Shown in pieces: positions 1 through 10,659 of a DNA stretch of 64,000 nucleotides. Each line of letters begins with the position of its first letter. Positions within the stretch are counted from its first letter, which is position 1. Below the pieces are notes generated by a model. The model did not search any database and had not been told where the DNA came from. It saw only the letters and a list, made by a program, of their open reading frames with translations. A program made the position numbers and the translations under genes. Source of the stretch: Neckera pumila (taxonomy: Eukaryota > Streptophyta > Bryopsida > Hypnales > Neckeraceae); contig OZ018410.1 of the NCBI GenBank assembly GCA_963969595.1, forward strand, positions 44,559,413 to 44,623,412. Reading direction: 5' to 3'.

Positions 1-17
1 CTTACAGTGTTAATTAA

Positions 18-830
18 CCCCATACTGCCTGAGCGACCAAATATGGTGGCTTGAAAATTTCAGGCTCGTTTGGACCCGGGCAGTTAAATTCCTTTGACTG
101 GTTAAAATTTTTTTACAGGCAGTATTGAAGGTTAACTATTGAAAACTTTTGTTTTTCACTAAAAAAGGTAAATATTTGATTTTTGAGAGGTTCTCAAAGT
201 CATATATGTATCATTAGTGGAAGAGTAAAGCTTGCCAATTTTACTTGATTTCTCGGCTTTGAGCAAAGCTTGCCAATTTCACTTGATTTGAGATCTAAAA
301 CTTGTACTTATCCATTTGCTTTGAAAATAGTCCCAATGGAAAGAGTAAAGTGTTTTCATGATTTTGACCGTTGAAAATTTAAACATGCAAGTGTTGATTT
401 GGAGTTATTTACAATTTCTACTTATCAAATAAAATTGCATTTCAACAACTACAAGGTGGATTGTGTAATGTGTTTGATAGCTCTTCATTTGAACTTAAGT
501 TTTTTAGAAGTGCATTTTAGTGTGCTAACACAATTTCAAATTGTTCATGTCACATCCAACCCCAAAAAACTCTTATATGCAAATTTCTCAAACATTGTGG
601 GGAGGGGCAGCATACTAAAAAAAGGATATTTACATTTCTCTTGTTATAATCTCACAACTCCTATGCAATTTTACACTCAAAATTGATAAACACACTAATA
701 AGCAAGCTCTCTAAACATCTATACGGTTAGATTTTGAAAAACAAACAATTTGCTTCATTGGAGATAGGTATAAGCTCATGCTCTTTTTTCAAAGGAAAAA
801 CACACTTGGAAAGGCTTAGGCACTTAGGGG
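18..830 (-). mobile_element. P-family TTAA element, copy 1
   Basis: An 813-bp non-coding element lies between TTAA at 14-17 and TTAA at 831-834. The left end reads CCCCATACTGCCTGAGCG and the right end, reverse-complemented, reads CCCCTAAGTGCCTAAGCC, so the termini are imperfect inverted repeats. Copies of the same sequence occur at 46430-47231 and 61873-62910 in the opposite orientation. TTAA targets and CCC-starting ends are typical of piggyBac-type elements. There is no transposase, so it is a non-autonomous (MITE-like) copy. The short open frames inside it are chance. Strand is set relative to the other two copies. Confidence 0.8.
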
Positions 831-910
831 TTAAGTTACTCTTTTGGAGACACTTTCAATAGAAGTCCACTTGTCATGAATGGGTCCAAGCATGGTTTTG
901 GGTTAATAAG

Positions 911-963
911 AAAAACAAACCAAGGTGAAAAACAAACCAAGGTGAAATACAAACCAAGGTGAA
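911..963 (+). repeat. 17-bp tandem repeat, three units
   Basis: The unit AACAAACCAAGGTGAAA is repeated three times with one or two changes just outside the right end of the first P element. It lies in the spacer upstream of the RING ligase gene. No function is apparent. Confidence 0.85.
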
Positions 964-1313
964 GGACGAGGCAGGCCGGCAACTTCGGAGTCAAGTGCAG
1001 GAACCTACGCGGAAGGCAAACCAACCTACGTTACGAGCAGGCCTTGCCTGCGACTCTGAGAGCTTGAGATCTGGAGAGTTCTGGTCGTGAGACACGCAGG
1101 CTGTCTTTTGCAGTGCCTGCACAGCAGCTGGCACGCAGGCTTAGCTTACTACTCGTCCCTTCGCAGCGACACACTCTTCACAGACGGACACGCACTCACA
1201 CGAGGCGCGTGCCTGCAATCGCAATCGATTGTCTCTGGCTTCAGTAGTCTTCGCCATTGCCATCGCCATCTTCCCGCATTCCTCGTCCCCGTCAAACAAC
1301 ATCTTCCCATTAA

Positions 1314-1430
1314 GTTATATTCTGTCTTAACAGATTTGAGAAGTTAATCTTCCGATCCGCCTTCTTGTCATTATATTCTGTCTGTAACAGATTTGAGAAT
1401 TTTATCTTTCGATCCGGCTCCTCGCGGAAC
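1314..1430 (+). repeat. 57-bp direct duplication upstream of the RING ligase
   Basis: Two adjacent copies share TATATTCTGTC, then AACAGATTTGAGAA, then TCGATCCG-like tails (TTCCGATCCG and TTTCGATCCG). They start at about 1314 and 1371. The pair sits about 450 bp before the start codon of the RING gene, in its probable promoter or distal leader, so it could be a duplicated control region. That role is inference. Confidence 0.7.
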
Positions 1431-1439
1431 TGAAGTCTC

Positions 1440-1851
1440 CGTCCATTCTGCTGCTTGGGTAGTGTTTCCAGTAGGCCCAACTCTCCTCCTTAGGGTTTGA
1501 AGAAGAAGACGAAGAGGAAGAAGGAAGCCCTAGGGTCGGTCTGTCGGTGGTCTCTCCTCTTTTGCTGCAGCAAACTCGAATCTATCGTGGAGTGGGGATA
1601 TTACATTACATCGGATCGCACCGCACCACACCGCACCGCATCGCATCGCCCGTGGGGATAATATCGCATCTTCTCCGGCGTTTTGGTTTCTCCGCCCTTG
1701 GTGAAGAGGGAGGTTTATGGGTTTGCGATTTGGGCGATTTGGGCGATTTGGGATGCGTTTCGAGTTTTAGGGTTTGCGCCTTTTCGGTTGTGGTGATTGG
1801 GTTTTCTTTGTTTCTGAGTGGCAATTTTTGGGGTTGCACCGACGGTCGGGC
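1440..1851 (+). promoter_or_regulatory. Promoter/5' leader of the RING ligase with telo-box motifs
   Basis: The segment holds TTAGGGTTTGAAG at about 1491 and TTTTAGGGTTTGCG at about 1766. These contain the plant telo-box core (AGGGTTT), common near starts of constitutively expressed plant genes. It also has a purine-rich GAAGAAG stretch, a CACCGCA/CATCGC-rich stretch at 1619-1650, and a 9-bp tandem (GGGCGATTT, about three units, 1730-1752). No clear TATA box is visible. The transcription start is unknown. Confidence 0.5.
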
Positions 1852-2658
1852 ATGAGCGAACCCACGGTTGGAGTGCACGCCGCCAGAGCTGCTGGGAGTC
1901 GAGACGCCAGCGCGGAGAACGCACATGAGGCGCGCAGCGTCATGAAGCCGCACGGGGAGGACGGGCCGAGCTCGCGCGTCCGAGATGCGGCAGCTGGTCC
2001 CAGCCCGGCTGGTGAGGAGTCTTCCGCGGCCGGCGGCGCGGCCACCAGCGACCAAGGCGGAAGCTTCGACTGCAACATTTGCCTGGAGCTTGCTCAAGAC
2101 CCCGTGGTCACCCTCTGCGGGCATTTGTTCTGCTGGCCTTGTCTGTACCGATGGCTGCAGATGCACAGCATCTGCCAAGAGTGTCCCGTGTGCAAGGCCA
2201 GTGTGGAGGAGGAGAAGGTGATCCCCTTGTACGGGAGAGGCAAAGTGAACTGCGTCGATCCTCGCACGAAAGCTGTTCCAGGGCTTAACATTCCGCATCG
2301 TCCAGCTGGACAACGGCCCGAGACTGCACGACAGGCTGAGAATCCATACCCGCCACCAGGGTTCAATTTCATGGCAGGCTCAGCGGGCCCGGCTGCGACT
2401 GCACGATTCGGTAACATCACACTCTCCGCCGGATTTGGATTGTTTCCATCTCTCTTTGGATTCCAGTTGCATGGATTTCCCGAGGCCAGCGGGATGGGGG
2501 GAGGGCCGGGCATCCATCTCGGGTCTACAAATGGATTGCCTGGCAGTCACATTCATACTAATCAGCCCATCATTCCAGATCAGCAGCAAGAAGCTCTGCT
2601 TTCTCGCCTCCTGCTGCTCCTGGGCGTTTTTGTGATTGTCTGCCTCCTCCTGTTTTGA
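1852..2658 (+). CDS. RMA-like ER-anchored RING E3 ubiquitin ligase
   Basis: A single-exon 268-aa protein. The N-terminal ~70 residues are Ala/Gly/Ser-rich and look disordered. A C3HC4 RING finger follows: C74, C77, C89, H91, C94, C97, C111 and C114, with the family-typical stretch FDCNICLELAQDPVVTLCGH and a trailing VIPLYGRG. The last ~20 residues are a hydrophobic Leu/Val/Phe segment ending the protein, a tail anchor. A RING followed by a C-terminal anchor is the layout of plant RMA (RNF5-like) ligases, which ubiquitinate ER membrane proteins for degradation. The start is taken at GGGCATGAGC because upstream in-frame residues look like leader sequence and the family starts near here; an in-frame ATG at 1774 would add 26 residues. 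Assignment to RMA is by motif and layout. Confidence 0.9.
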   Translation: MSEPTVGVHAARAAGSRDASAENAHEARSVMKPHGEDGPSSRVRDAAAGPSPAGEESSAAGGAATSDQGGSFDCNICLELAQDPVVTLCGHLFCWPCLYRWLQMHSICQECPVCKASVEEEKVIPLYGRGKVNCVDPRTKAVPGLNIPHRPAGQRPETARQAENPYPPPGFNFMAGSAGPAATARFGNITLSAGFGLFPSLFGFQLHGFPEASGMGGGPGIHLGSTNGLPGSHIHTNQPIIPDQQQEALLSRLLLLLGVFVIVCLLLF

Positions 2659-3696
2659 TTTTGTTGCAATTTTAGGAGCTCACGCACATTCTTCCGAGTC
2701 GCTTGCGTTACGGAGGTTTCTTTTCTGCCTTGGAATACAAGGTCGAATGACTGAAGGAATTGAATCATGGTGTGGCAAACTGCTGGACGAACGGGAGTTG
2801 AGTTTTTTCTGTATGCAAAAGCAAAGAGACTCTGTAGAGTTTATGGATGGTGTACGTAGCTTGTAGGTCTTCGGATGTGCTTTTATTTGGTGGCGGAGGG
2901 ACCCATGGCGGAGGAGTCAGTGTAACCTGGTCATGACGTCTATTTATTGGAAGCACCGAAATAAGATCATTGGAAGGGTTAATCATCTAGGGTCGATTGT
3001 AGAATCATCGATTGCTGATGTACGGTTTGACGTTTACCTGTGTATATTGGGGGAACTATTTAGGGTTAGTGTGGCTTTAGAGGTTAGATAATGCTAGAAG
3101 ATTTTGGTTGAGAGGATACTAGAAGGCTTTTGCCACTCCTCTTTCGCTCTCAGTTTGTAGGTTATTAGATGTTAGGTAAATGTACCATATATTCTGCTTG
3201 CTGGCTTTGCTTAATGTATTGTGAAGCTTGAATATGAGAAGCTTTCATGCAATATATTACTTACTCCGTTTTTGGAATCTCTGAAATCCTGCTTTCTCTC
3301 CGCATGCAGTATCGAATGGATGGTCTTCTTTGTTCTTCTTCTTTGTTTTTTTGGGAAGTCAGTTCCGGCTTTTGGAAGTTAACTTATTGATTCCACTGGC
3401 GGTTTGTGAAGACAGGTGAACTTGTTTAGGTCTATATTTTGTTTTTCAAATTGTCAGCGTCTATATGATAAGTGTTGTATTATGAATTCAACTACCTGTT
3501 GCTCTGAGATTGTGGTTGGGCTTATAATCTGACATAGGGTATGCATATGATTATTTTTTGCAACTTGATTATTATTTAAGTGGCATTCGCCTGATAAAGA
3601 TAGCTGTGATCAATATTTTACGACTGCCATTGGGGATGGGAATGCCGAGTGTAAACAAAATCTGATGCAGTAAGTGCATGGAAAAATCAAAGTGCT
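2659..3696. other. 3' flank of the RING gene; no further gene seen
   Basis: This AT-leaning region probably contains the 3' untranslated region of the RING ligase and spacer. I see no coding exon, transfer RNA or clear repeat. The poly(A) site cannot be placed with confidence. Confidence 0.5.
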
Positions 3697-3718
3697 GTGT
3701 TCTATCTGCATATATCAG

Positions 3719-4230
3719 GTTTAGGGTTTGATGGGGAGAGGCGAGCCTTCAATTCTGAGCTTGGGTTCACCGAGCCTTCAATTTTCTTCGATGATGACGA
3801 ATGGATATCCACAGATATTACGGTTGTCGATTTCTTTGTCAATGAGGCCCCGTTTGTAGATGCCGACGAGGGTCCTGCTGTTGATGCCAGCATGAATGGA
3901 GGCTCTCCAGTTGATGTTAATGAGAGCTCTTTTGTGGATGCCAACGAAGACCCTCCCACGAATGCAAGCGAAAGCCTTCCTGTGGATGCCAATGGGGATG
4001 ATGATGAGGGTCAATCCTTTGTCAATGAGAGCCCTTTCGAGGATGCCAACGAGGACCCTCCTCCGAATGCAGATGAAGGCCCTGGTATTAATGTTAATGA
4101 GAGTCCTCCTATGGATGCCAGTGAAGACGGAAATGACGATACCAATGAGGGCCTAAATGTAAATGTGAATGAGGGCCTTTTTGTGGATGCAAATGAGGAT
4201 CCTCTTGTAGATGTCAATGACAGCAATTGA
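3719..4230 (+). CDS. Terminal exon? Acidic octapeptide-repeat protein (partial)
   Basis: The open frame begins after a plausible acceptor (TATATCAG, phase 1) and ends at TGA 4228-4230. It codes for about 170 residues. After a short start containing FDDDEWISTDITVVDFF it becomes a run of degenerate octapeptides of the form VD(A/V)NEDPP or VNESPF, about fifteen units, very rich in Asp, Glu, Asn and Pro. The frame has no ATG before the repeats, so it is either a downstream exon or a chance frame. Because the repeat period is a multiple of three (24 bp), other frames and the opposite strand are also partly open. The acidic frame is preferred for its coherent non-repeat start. No family is recognised and function is unknown. 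The next gene upstream is the RING ligase, with no evidence of joining. Confidence 0.35.
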
Positions 4231-5967
4231 AGGCCCTAGTGTTGTCGACGTAAGTAAAGAACCTTCATGTGGGTACTCCCTCAGGAAATTCAGTTCTACC
4301 AAAGTCCAATTTGTGACCTGTGATGTCTTATGAAAGTGCACGCCAAGTTTGTGACTGCAAAACAATTCAATCAATATTGCCAAACAATCACACTTTAGTA
4401 TGAAAAACAATTGAGAATAGTTTTGAAGAGTGCCAATAAAACCAAAATTATTCAATCATTGTGGAACGATGATTGAAATCATTGCAAAACAATGTGCAAT
4501 TTAGTACCCATTCAAATGGAAAATAGTCTAGAAGAACATTTGAATTCAATCAATATGTAATCATTAGAAAATTGTGTTAGATTTTGGTATTATATTATGC
4601 AATCAATAAAAATGAACTATGTTGTTGATATTCGGCAAAACAATTTGATTTCATTGCAAAGGAGTGTAGGATAAGCTAACTTACTGATACAAGAGTGAAT
4701 ACCTCACACCACAAATACAAGCAATTATATACAATGAGGAAACCAACAAAGTAACTAACTAGCAACAAGATCAAATATTTCTTCTTCTGCAACAAACGTC
4801 AACTACAAAGAGCACTTATACATTTATTCCACAAATACAAAGAAGGAAAGAGGTCAAGGTGGCCACGAAAGGATTTAGAGTTGTAATGATGAGATTCAAG
4901 GGAGGAAGAAGGAGACCAAGAGAAATGAAGTGACAAAAGAAAAAGCTCCCCACAAATAAACTTTGTCCCTTGAGGCAACTTGTCAAGAAGTTGCAAGGGC
5001 TCAAAGGTCCCCATCCTCAGATGTTGAACAAAATAAAAGAATTGGTATGTGGAGGACATATAGTTCAATTTAGACTACACATGGCTAGCCAAGTCACTTG
5101 CCACAACCACATCACCCAATTCTCTAAACCAAACATAACATGATTGAATTGAGATGAAGATCCTTTGAATCCAATACTCACAAGAAATTTGAAGAATACA
5201 CTAAAATGAAGAGTTTGGCTCTCATTCTTTGCAACCCACAAGTAAAATACTTGATTCTGAGGCAAGGGTGGGGTAGTCTATGACTCCCACACCTAAATAG
5301 ACTATAGGACTTTCACTAGGTGCACCAACTCGCATGAGGACAGATACAAGTGCAATATGTCGAGTGACCTATTTTGTCAAATATACATACTAAATGATAT
5401 TTGTTGTGAATGGTACAACCTATTGATAAGGTGTCAAGAGGGCTCAAAGTACGTTGTTTGAGTTGTAGTTACCTCCTTGAAATTTGATAAATTATAAGTG
5501 TTGAAAAATTGAAATGATTAAAACAACTTAAATGTGAAGGTCCCAATTTCTGCAACTTATACGTTACAATTTTGTTTACTGTATAACCAAAATAAACACA
5601 CTTGCGAAAACACACTAAATCACTTGTCCTATTTTGCATCATACGGAAGCAACCAAATTCTTGCAACACCAGCTATTATCACCACATAAAATACGTTCAA
5701 ATACACGTCTCAACGAAAGTGAAAGTCTAACGTAAGAAAAAAGCAGAAAAAAGCAGAAAAAAGCAATATTCAAATGGATTCCTGCCAACACAAACTATAT
5801 CCTCGTAGGAAACTGTTCAAGCAACATTGCTGTGCGTTTTGGTGCGGTCTTGAATAAACGGGACCTTCGAAACAACAGAGTTCTGTCTCTCTCCAACCAG
5901 CAGAATGTAAGAAAGCATTCCACCAACTTCCAAGTTCAAGGGAAGAACTTGAACGGAAGAGGATTTG
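4231..5967. other. Spacer and 3' flank of the amidotransferase-like gene
   Basis: I see no convincing gene. A GTAAGT-like donor follows the acidic-repeat stop at 4250. The right part (about 5800-5967) is probably the 3' untranslated region of the minus-strand gene that ends at 5968. A short triplication of AAAAAGCAG occurs at about 5737-5764. Short minus-strand frames at 4799-5265 resemble nothing I can name. Confidence 0.5.
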
Positions 5968-7846
5968 TCATGGGGATTCGTCGAAGAAACCGTCGTAGAA
6001 GAGCAGGATCTGCTTGAGAACCCACTCATAATCTGTAGGCTGGGAAAGAGTATCAAGGCCATGTTCCACAAGCTGCTCGGGCACCCACAGCTTCTCACGG
6101 TCATACTCCAACAACTTTTCTAACACCTCAATGTTGTGTGAATAGTCCGGGTGCCTGAATCAAACCAGCGACAAGGTCAATGCCTTGCAGTAATCAACAT
6201 CCATCACATGAAGAAGAGGAAACCTAAACCACCCTACCAATAATTAGCAATTTCAAGGATAACCATCAACTGATGAAGGAAGAGTCGATGCGATCGTATT
6301 GATAAAAGCAATAAACAGAAACCACGAATTGAAACATACCAACAAAAATAGGGTTGCAAATGTAAGTAATATACACAAACATGAATTAAAACGTACCCAC
6401 AAAACGTGAGAAATTGCTGTCGTTTGTACTGGAGAGGACATAGAGTATGAAATGGTGTCAGTAGTACACCCCAGCTCAATCGATCTGAACAGAATTGAGT
6501 AAAACACTGTAACACAAGCATGAGGTTCCCGTTTCTCACCACACACAAAGGAAGACAAGTATAGCTCGGAATTGGAAGATGGCTTTACTCACAATTGACT
6601 GAAACTCCGTAACGTTGTTAGATGCCAAGTTGAGAAAACCAGGTGGCAGTTTCAAGATGGCGTCATTGTGATGATAATGGAGGCGGAACTCCTTCAAAGG
6701 GGGTAAGAAGACCTGCTCCCCGGCCTTCGTCACCCATACGCTTCGCACAGATACCTCGGAACCCTAAGGAGAGAACCCCCAAGAATGCATCAGGAAACAG
6801 AAGGAGAGGAATCGTATGCTGCAAGTATGACCGCACACCTAACTATAATTTTAGGTCATGACCGGCTAGGATGAAAATTCACCTTTGGGTTCCGACCTAC
6901 GTGACCACCCAAGGCCTGCGCAATTGCTTGGTGTCCGAAGCTAATGCCGACCGTCTTCACCCTTTTCCTGTCGAGATCTCGAATTTCCTGCAGAGATCAC
7001 GCGGACATCACCTAAACGGCTCTTTCCAGCTGCACTTCAATGCATTTCAGATACATTTCACAAGGCCCCACGGTGTGAACCGAGAATTCGCTGCAATGGA
7101 TTGACTACAAGAAAGAGTACCTGAAGTTCGGGTATCTCACATGAAGCAAGCGTTGAATCCAAGCATCGCCATCATACACTCCACTGAGCGATCCGGTGAT
7201 CAAGACACCGTCAAATTCCGTCACATCACTTGGATAGCAAAAGGACTTCACGTCGAATTCTGACACCACAAACACACGAAATTAAGAAAGAGGAATGCAC
7301 CATCTGGGCTGATTCCAAATTCCAAATTCCGATTAGCCCATATAAGACCAAGACGTCCACTTTTTGCCTCATGTTTTTTGACCCAGTTTTGGTTAGCTTT
7401 GGTCATTTGAGTCCTTTGTTTCGTTCAATTTTTTTGAGTAACACATGTAATGTTCTTCCCTGATTCTGGTGACACAAAATATGGACTCATCTGAATTGCA
7501 TTTTTCACAATACGATCAATTGAAGTGGCCCTTTTTCAAACCTAAAATCCTTTGCCCTTAAGGGGTTAGACGTCGAATTAGAACAACCATGATACTTGGA
7601 GCTAGTCGTGAATACTCCAACTGTGAATTGCAGAACGCGGAGATACTAACCCGTGAAGGAAATCGACGGCGACACGGTGATCTGGGGATGCAAAACGATG
7701 GAAGTCGGAGAAGTGACCTGCGCGAAAGCCTTCTCTAGCAATTGCGGGTAGCCTCCCGTCCGCTGGAAAACTGAGGGCGCCAAATGCTCCTGCAAGCGCT
7801 CGCATTGCAGAACGGCCAGCTTCAGGAGATGGCTCAGATGCGCCAT
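5968..7846 (-). CDS. Class I glutamine amidotransferase-like protein with Ser in place of the nucleophile Cys
   Basis: Six exons join in frame: 7651-7846, 7141-7259, 6883-6987, 6593-6763, 6397-6428 (a 32-nt micro-exon) and 5968-6154, giving 269 aa. All introns are GT-AG and all phases match. The fold's signatures appear in order: KLAVLQCERL and GGYPQLL near the N-terminus, DGVLITGS (82-89), GISFGHQAIAQALGG (119-133), VGRNPKG, a HYHHND stretch (169-174), and GHPDY (208-212). Active members have Cys in GxCFGHQ, with His and Glu in GHPE. Here the nucleophile is Ser121 (AGC), His209 is kept, and Asp211 replaces Glu. Relatives include cytosolic gamma-glutamyl peptidases and fungal/plant GATase1-domain proteins. 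The start codon has a strong GCCATGGCG context. It may be an inactive or altered enzyme; the substrate is unknown. Confidence 0.88.
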
Positions 7847-7925
7847 GGCCGACGCAATTCTTTGCAAAAAAATCTTCTGCACAGCTGAGGCATCCTGACG
7901 AAGTTCTCTTCCAAGTTTCTCGCAT
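7602..7925 (-). other. Overlapping upstream open reading frame of the amidotransferase-like gene
   Basis: An ATG at 7925-7923 opens a 107-codon frame that is out of frame with the main start at 7846 and runs across it into intron 1. A possible acceptor (CCCTGTAG) lies just before it, so the first coding exon may follow a 5'-leader intron. If this ATG is in the mature leader it would reduce initiation at the main start. That is inference; the main frame also continues open upstream to the same acceptor without an ATG. Confidence 0.35.
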
Positions 7926-8444
7926 TGCTACAGGGCATGAGTAACTTAAAGGTTGTAAATTCTTGGAGTAGACTGTTGGTTTTGCTAGTAAGGTAACTAC
8001 ACCTTAAATCGCACAGTTGAGCAATTCAGCATGGTTTTCACTATTATATTGAATTTTTTTTTGTGGGGTCCTATTGGTAGTCAAAACGGGATTTTAGATT
8101 CTCTTTGAATGCATTTTTTGGACACCGTGTGAATAAACTATAAATTTTCAAAGTGCTGAAAATAGGTATATTTAAAAGCAATCATAGAGTCATATGAATA
8201 GTGGGAGTACATTTTAGGCAAGAATATTAGTGTGCAATTAATTTTTAGGAAGAATGTGATTTTAGGTGTAACTTCGTTACTTTATACAAAAGTCTTTTAT
8301 GCATTGAAGGTAGACTTCCATACTGTGTCGGAATTGGAAAATAATTTCAAATTTTTCAGAATCAAAATTGCTTTGACCAACTTCTATGATGTTTACACTT
8401 CTATATCAGTAGGGAGAAATGATACTTTAGGTGTCAGTAGCTTT

Positions 8445-8640
8445 GTCTGGTTTTTTTGGGGGGGGTTCTTTTAACAAATGGAAGAACCATTGCATTAAAT
8501 AAAATAAACAATATAGCCAAAGGCTGGACAATGAAGAAAAATGAGCACAAACTAAAAGAAAACTAGAAAAGAGTTACAAAAACGAGCAAGGAACGGGGGG
8601 AGACTTATTCCAAATAATCTGATCTCCCATGCTTTGTCTG
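8445..8640 (-). mobile_element. LINE 3'-tail remnant
   Basis: The segment contains AACAAATGGAAGAACCATTG followed by CATTAAATAAAATAAACAA, then GGCTGGACAATGAAG and CTTATTCCAAATAA. The same order of motifs is found next to the reverse-transcriptase remnant at 11395-11885. It therefore looks like a solitary 3' end of the same non-LTR element, minus strand, with the poly(A) side at the left. Confidence 0.55.
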
Positions 8641-8872
8641 GTTGTCAAACTAAAAGCAACCAAAAAGTTCAAGTCCAATATTAAAATTTGTTAGTTTGAT
8701 GAAGTTGGAAAGGTGCCTCTTCTGCTTTTCATGTGCCTCTCCTTATAATTTTGCTAGCAAATTGTTCTAATTATCCTCGTGCAAATATTGAACATTTATA
8801 TGTAGAATTCTAGAAATTCTTATCTTTTCCACAAAGTTTGGTTCATTTTTGTACATGAAAGGCTAATTTTAA

Positions 8873-9438
8873 CTCCTTAAAGACAAGGTGTTCAAATTTC
8901 AAATAAAAGATGAATGCAAACACATTCCAAGCACACAAAAATATATTTTTCATCCATTAATTGTTTTGAAGATTCTTGATTCTTGTGTTAATTCTTTAAC
9001 ATTTGTACAGTATAGATTATGGAGACTTGCTTTGCAAATATTCTATAATTTCAATAGGTACTAATAGGTCTAACCTAAAATGTAACTTTTTCAATTCAAA
9101 ACATGATCCTACCAAAACAACTTGAATAAAATATAAACTAAAAATCTATTAAAAAAAATCACTATGATTAGAGCTTAACATTTGAATTGAAAGGAAAAAA
9201 ATTCTTGTGAAAATCACAAATTTTAAATCTACAATTGATTTTAGAAGGAATTCTTTAACTTGAACTTCTAATTTAATTGAAAAATATTGGTTAGTGTTGT
9301 AGTTGATTTAACCATGTGGATATGATCTATAGAGCATATTTTACAGCGATTATTTGAGAGTCATCAATAAATTATTATTCTAAATTTATGAATCTTCACA
9401 ATTTTAGAAATCTTGACTTTTGCTTGTTCCACAAGGAA
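8873..9438 (-). mobile_element. Q1-family TTAA element, copy 2 (degenerate)
   Basis: A 566-bp element lies between TTAA at 8869-8872 and TTAA at 9439-9442. Its left end (CTCCTTAAAGACAAGGTG) matches the reverse complement of the right end of the element at 14068-14658. Internal stretches match too, for example AATCTTCACAATTTTAGAAATC against GATTTCTAATATTGTGAAGATC of the other copy. Ends are decayed. It is non-coding. Confidence 0.6.
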
Positions 9439-9689
9439 TTAAGTAAAAGACACAAAAAATTCTACCTAAAAGTGTGCAATTGCTATAAGACAAGAGTCAG
9501 AAGAAATTTATAAAATTGCTAAAGGTGAATTCAATAAGATGTCATCCATTGTCTAGGATTATGTCCAACTTCCTACTTAATTCCATATAATTGTGGTCAT
9601 TAGTAAATAGCATTGTTGCCTTACAAAATCTAATTCAGTTCTTTTATATTGAAGATGAAATTGGTTCACAAAATTGTAAATGCAAACTA

Positions 9690-10030
9690 TCACAATCTCA
9701 TCTATACTATTCAGCTAATCTGTTTGATTAGTTTAGTTTGTTTTGTTTTGTTTGTTTCATTTTGTTTGTTTTGTTCGTTTTGTTTTGTTTGTTTTTATCG
9801 TTTTGTTCATTTTGTTATGTTTATTACGGTGGGATCTTGTAGACCGTTGCATTCTAAGTACCATCACAAAGTTCTTTGCGAGAAGGAGTGCATAGGCTTT
9901 GTTTTGTGGCATTTTGGACCTATGGTGTGAAAGATATTGAATTTCACAATATTTATGAATTATAAAATTATAAAAAAGATTTACTTTTATTTTATTATAC
10001 TGTAAGAATGGCACAGGGCATAATAGTCAG
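9690..10030 (+). repeat. R repeat, dispersed copy
   Basis: One unit of the ~255-bp R repeat: a TTTGT-rich stretch, then CACAAAGTTCTTTGCGAGAAGG, GGCTTTGTTTTGTGGCATTT, GACCTATGGTGTGAAAG, an AT-rich tail, and AATGGCACAGGGCA. The open frames across it are due to the (TTTGT)n tract. Confidence 0.7.
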
Positions 10031-10229
10031 AATACTTTTATAAATCATGATGTCCAAATTGTATATGAGACATTCACTTCTGATTGTTAGCAAAGAACTT
10101 GAGCACTTGAAGGTTAAATGTAATAATATCTTTCAATACTAATATTCAAAGAACACAACGTCCTAAAACAACTCAAATTCCATTGTGCTTACCCAAAAAG
10201 AAAATTAAAGAGTAAAATAAGAAAGAATA

Positions 10230-10650
10230 CTTATTAGTAGATTGCACACGTGTCAGTCGAAAAGCGTAACTTCCTGATTTCCAGGGAAACAATTCAATTC
10301 CTTCGGACGTTCAACGCAAAAATCGGTAGATCTGGAGACCCTCCGAGCGTGAGCAGGCCCCGCGGCAGGGATACGTAGATTGGACTTGAAAAGCATAGAT
10401 TTTAGAATTTGGAGTTCAATTTAACCATAGAGTGACGGTGATGCGATGGTGTTTTTGTAGATGCGGAGGGTCTTATATGAACCGTCGTTCCGCTGCCGAA
10501 GCGGCTGAAGGGCAGCGCACATGCGCAGTTACACAGTCACGCCATCCGCCACCCGCCTGGCCAGGTGGCGCGGCGCCATTGGCCGGCGTGGATTTGCCGG
10601 TGGCTGGTCACCACGCACCTGCACAACCGCGCCAGGTGAGCAGTTCTTAA
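10230..10650 (+). repeat. GC-richer repeat, copy A (paired with 15720-16150)
   Basis: The block shares TTGCACACGTG, GTCGAAAAGCGTAACTT, AAATCGGTAGATCT, GATACGTAGATTGG and GTTTTTGTAG with the block at 15720-16150. In both places it directly follows an R repeat, so R repeat plus this block was probably copied as one unit of about 0.9 kb. It is locally GC-rich (CCACCCGCCTGGCCAGGTGG). No coding function is recognised. Confidence 0.6.
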
Positions 10651-10659
10651 AAAAAAACC

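Noticed and set aside
399..686. 95-codon open frame
   Set aside because: It lies within a P-family transposable element; no motif, and the frame is broken in the other copies.
1606..2313. Long minus-strand frame opposite the RING gene
   Set aside because: It is the GC-rich shadow of the RING ligase on the other strand; no motif and low-complexity composition.
5832..6017. Plus-strand Arg-rich frame
   Set aside because: It is antisense to the last exon and 3' flank of the amidotransferase-like gene.
6234..6548. Alternative exon reading VRNGNLMLVLQ before the GHPD exon of the amidotransferase-like gene
   Set aside because: It would need a 28-nt intron and a phase mismatch; the 32-nt exon at 6397-6428 fits phase and family sequence far better.
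9649..9930. Hydrophobic Phe/Val/Cys-rich frame
   Set aside because: It is produced by the (TTTGT)n tract of an R repeat.
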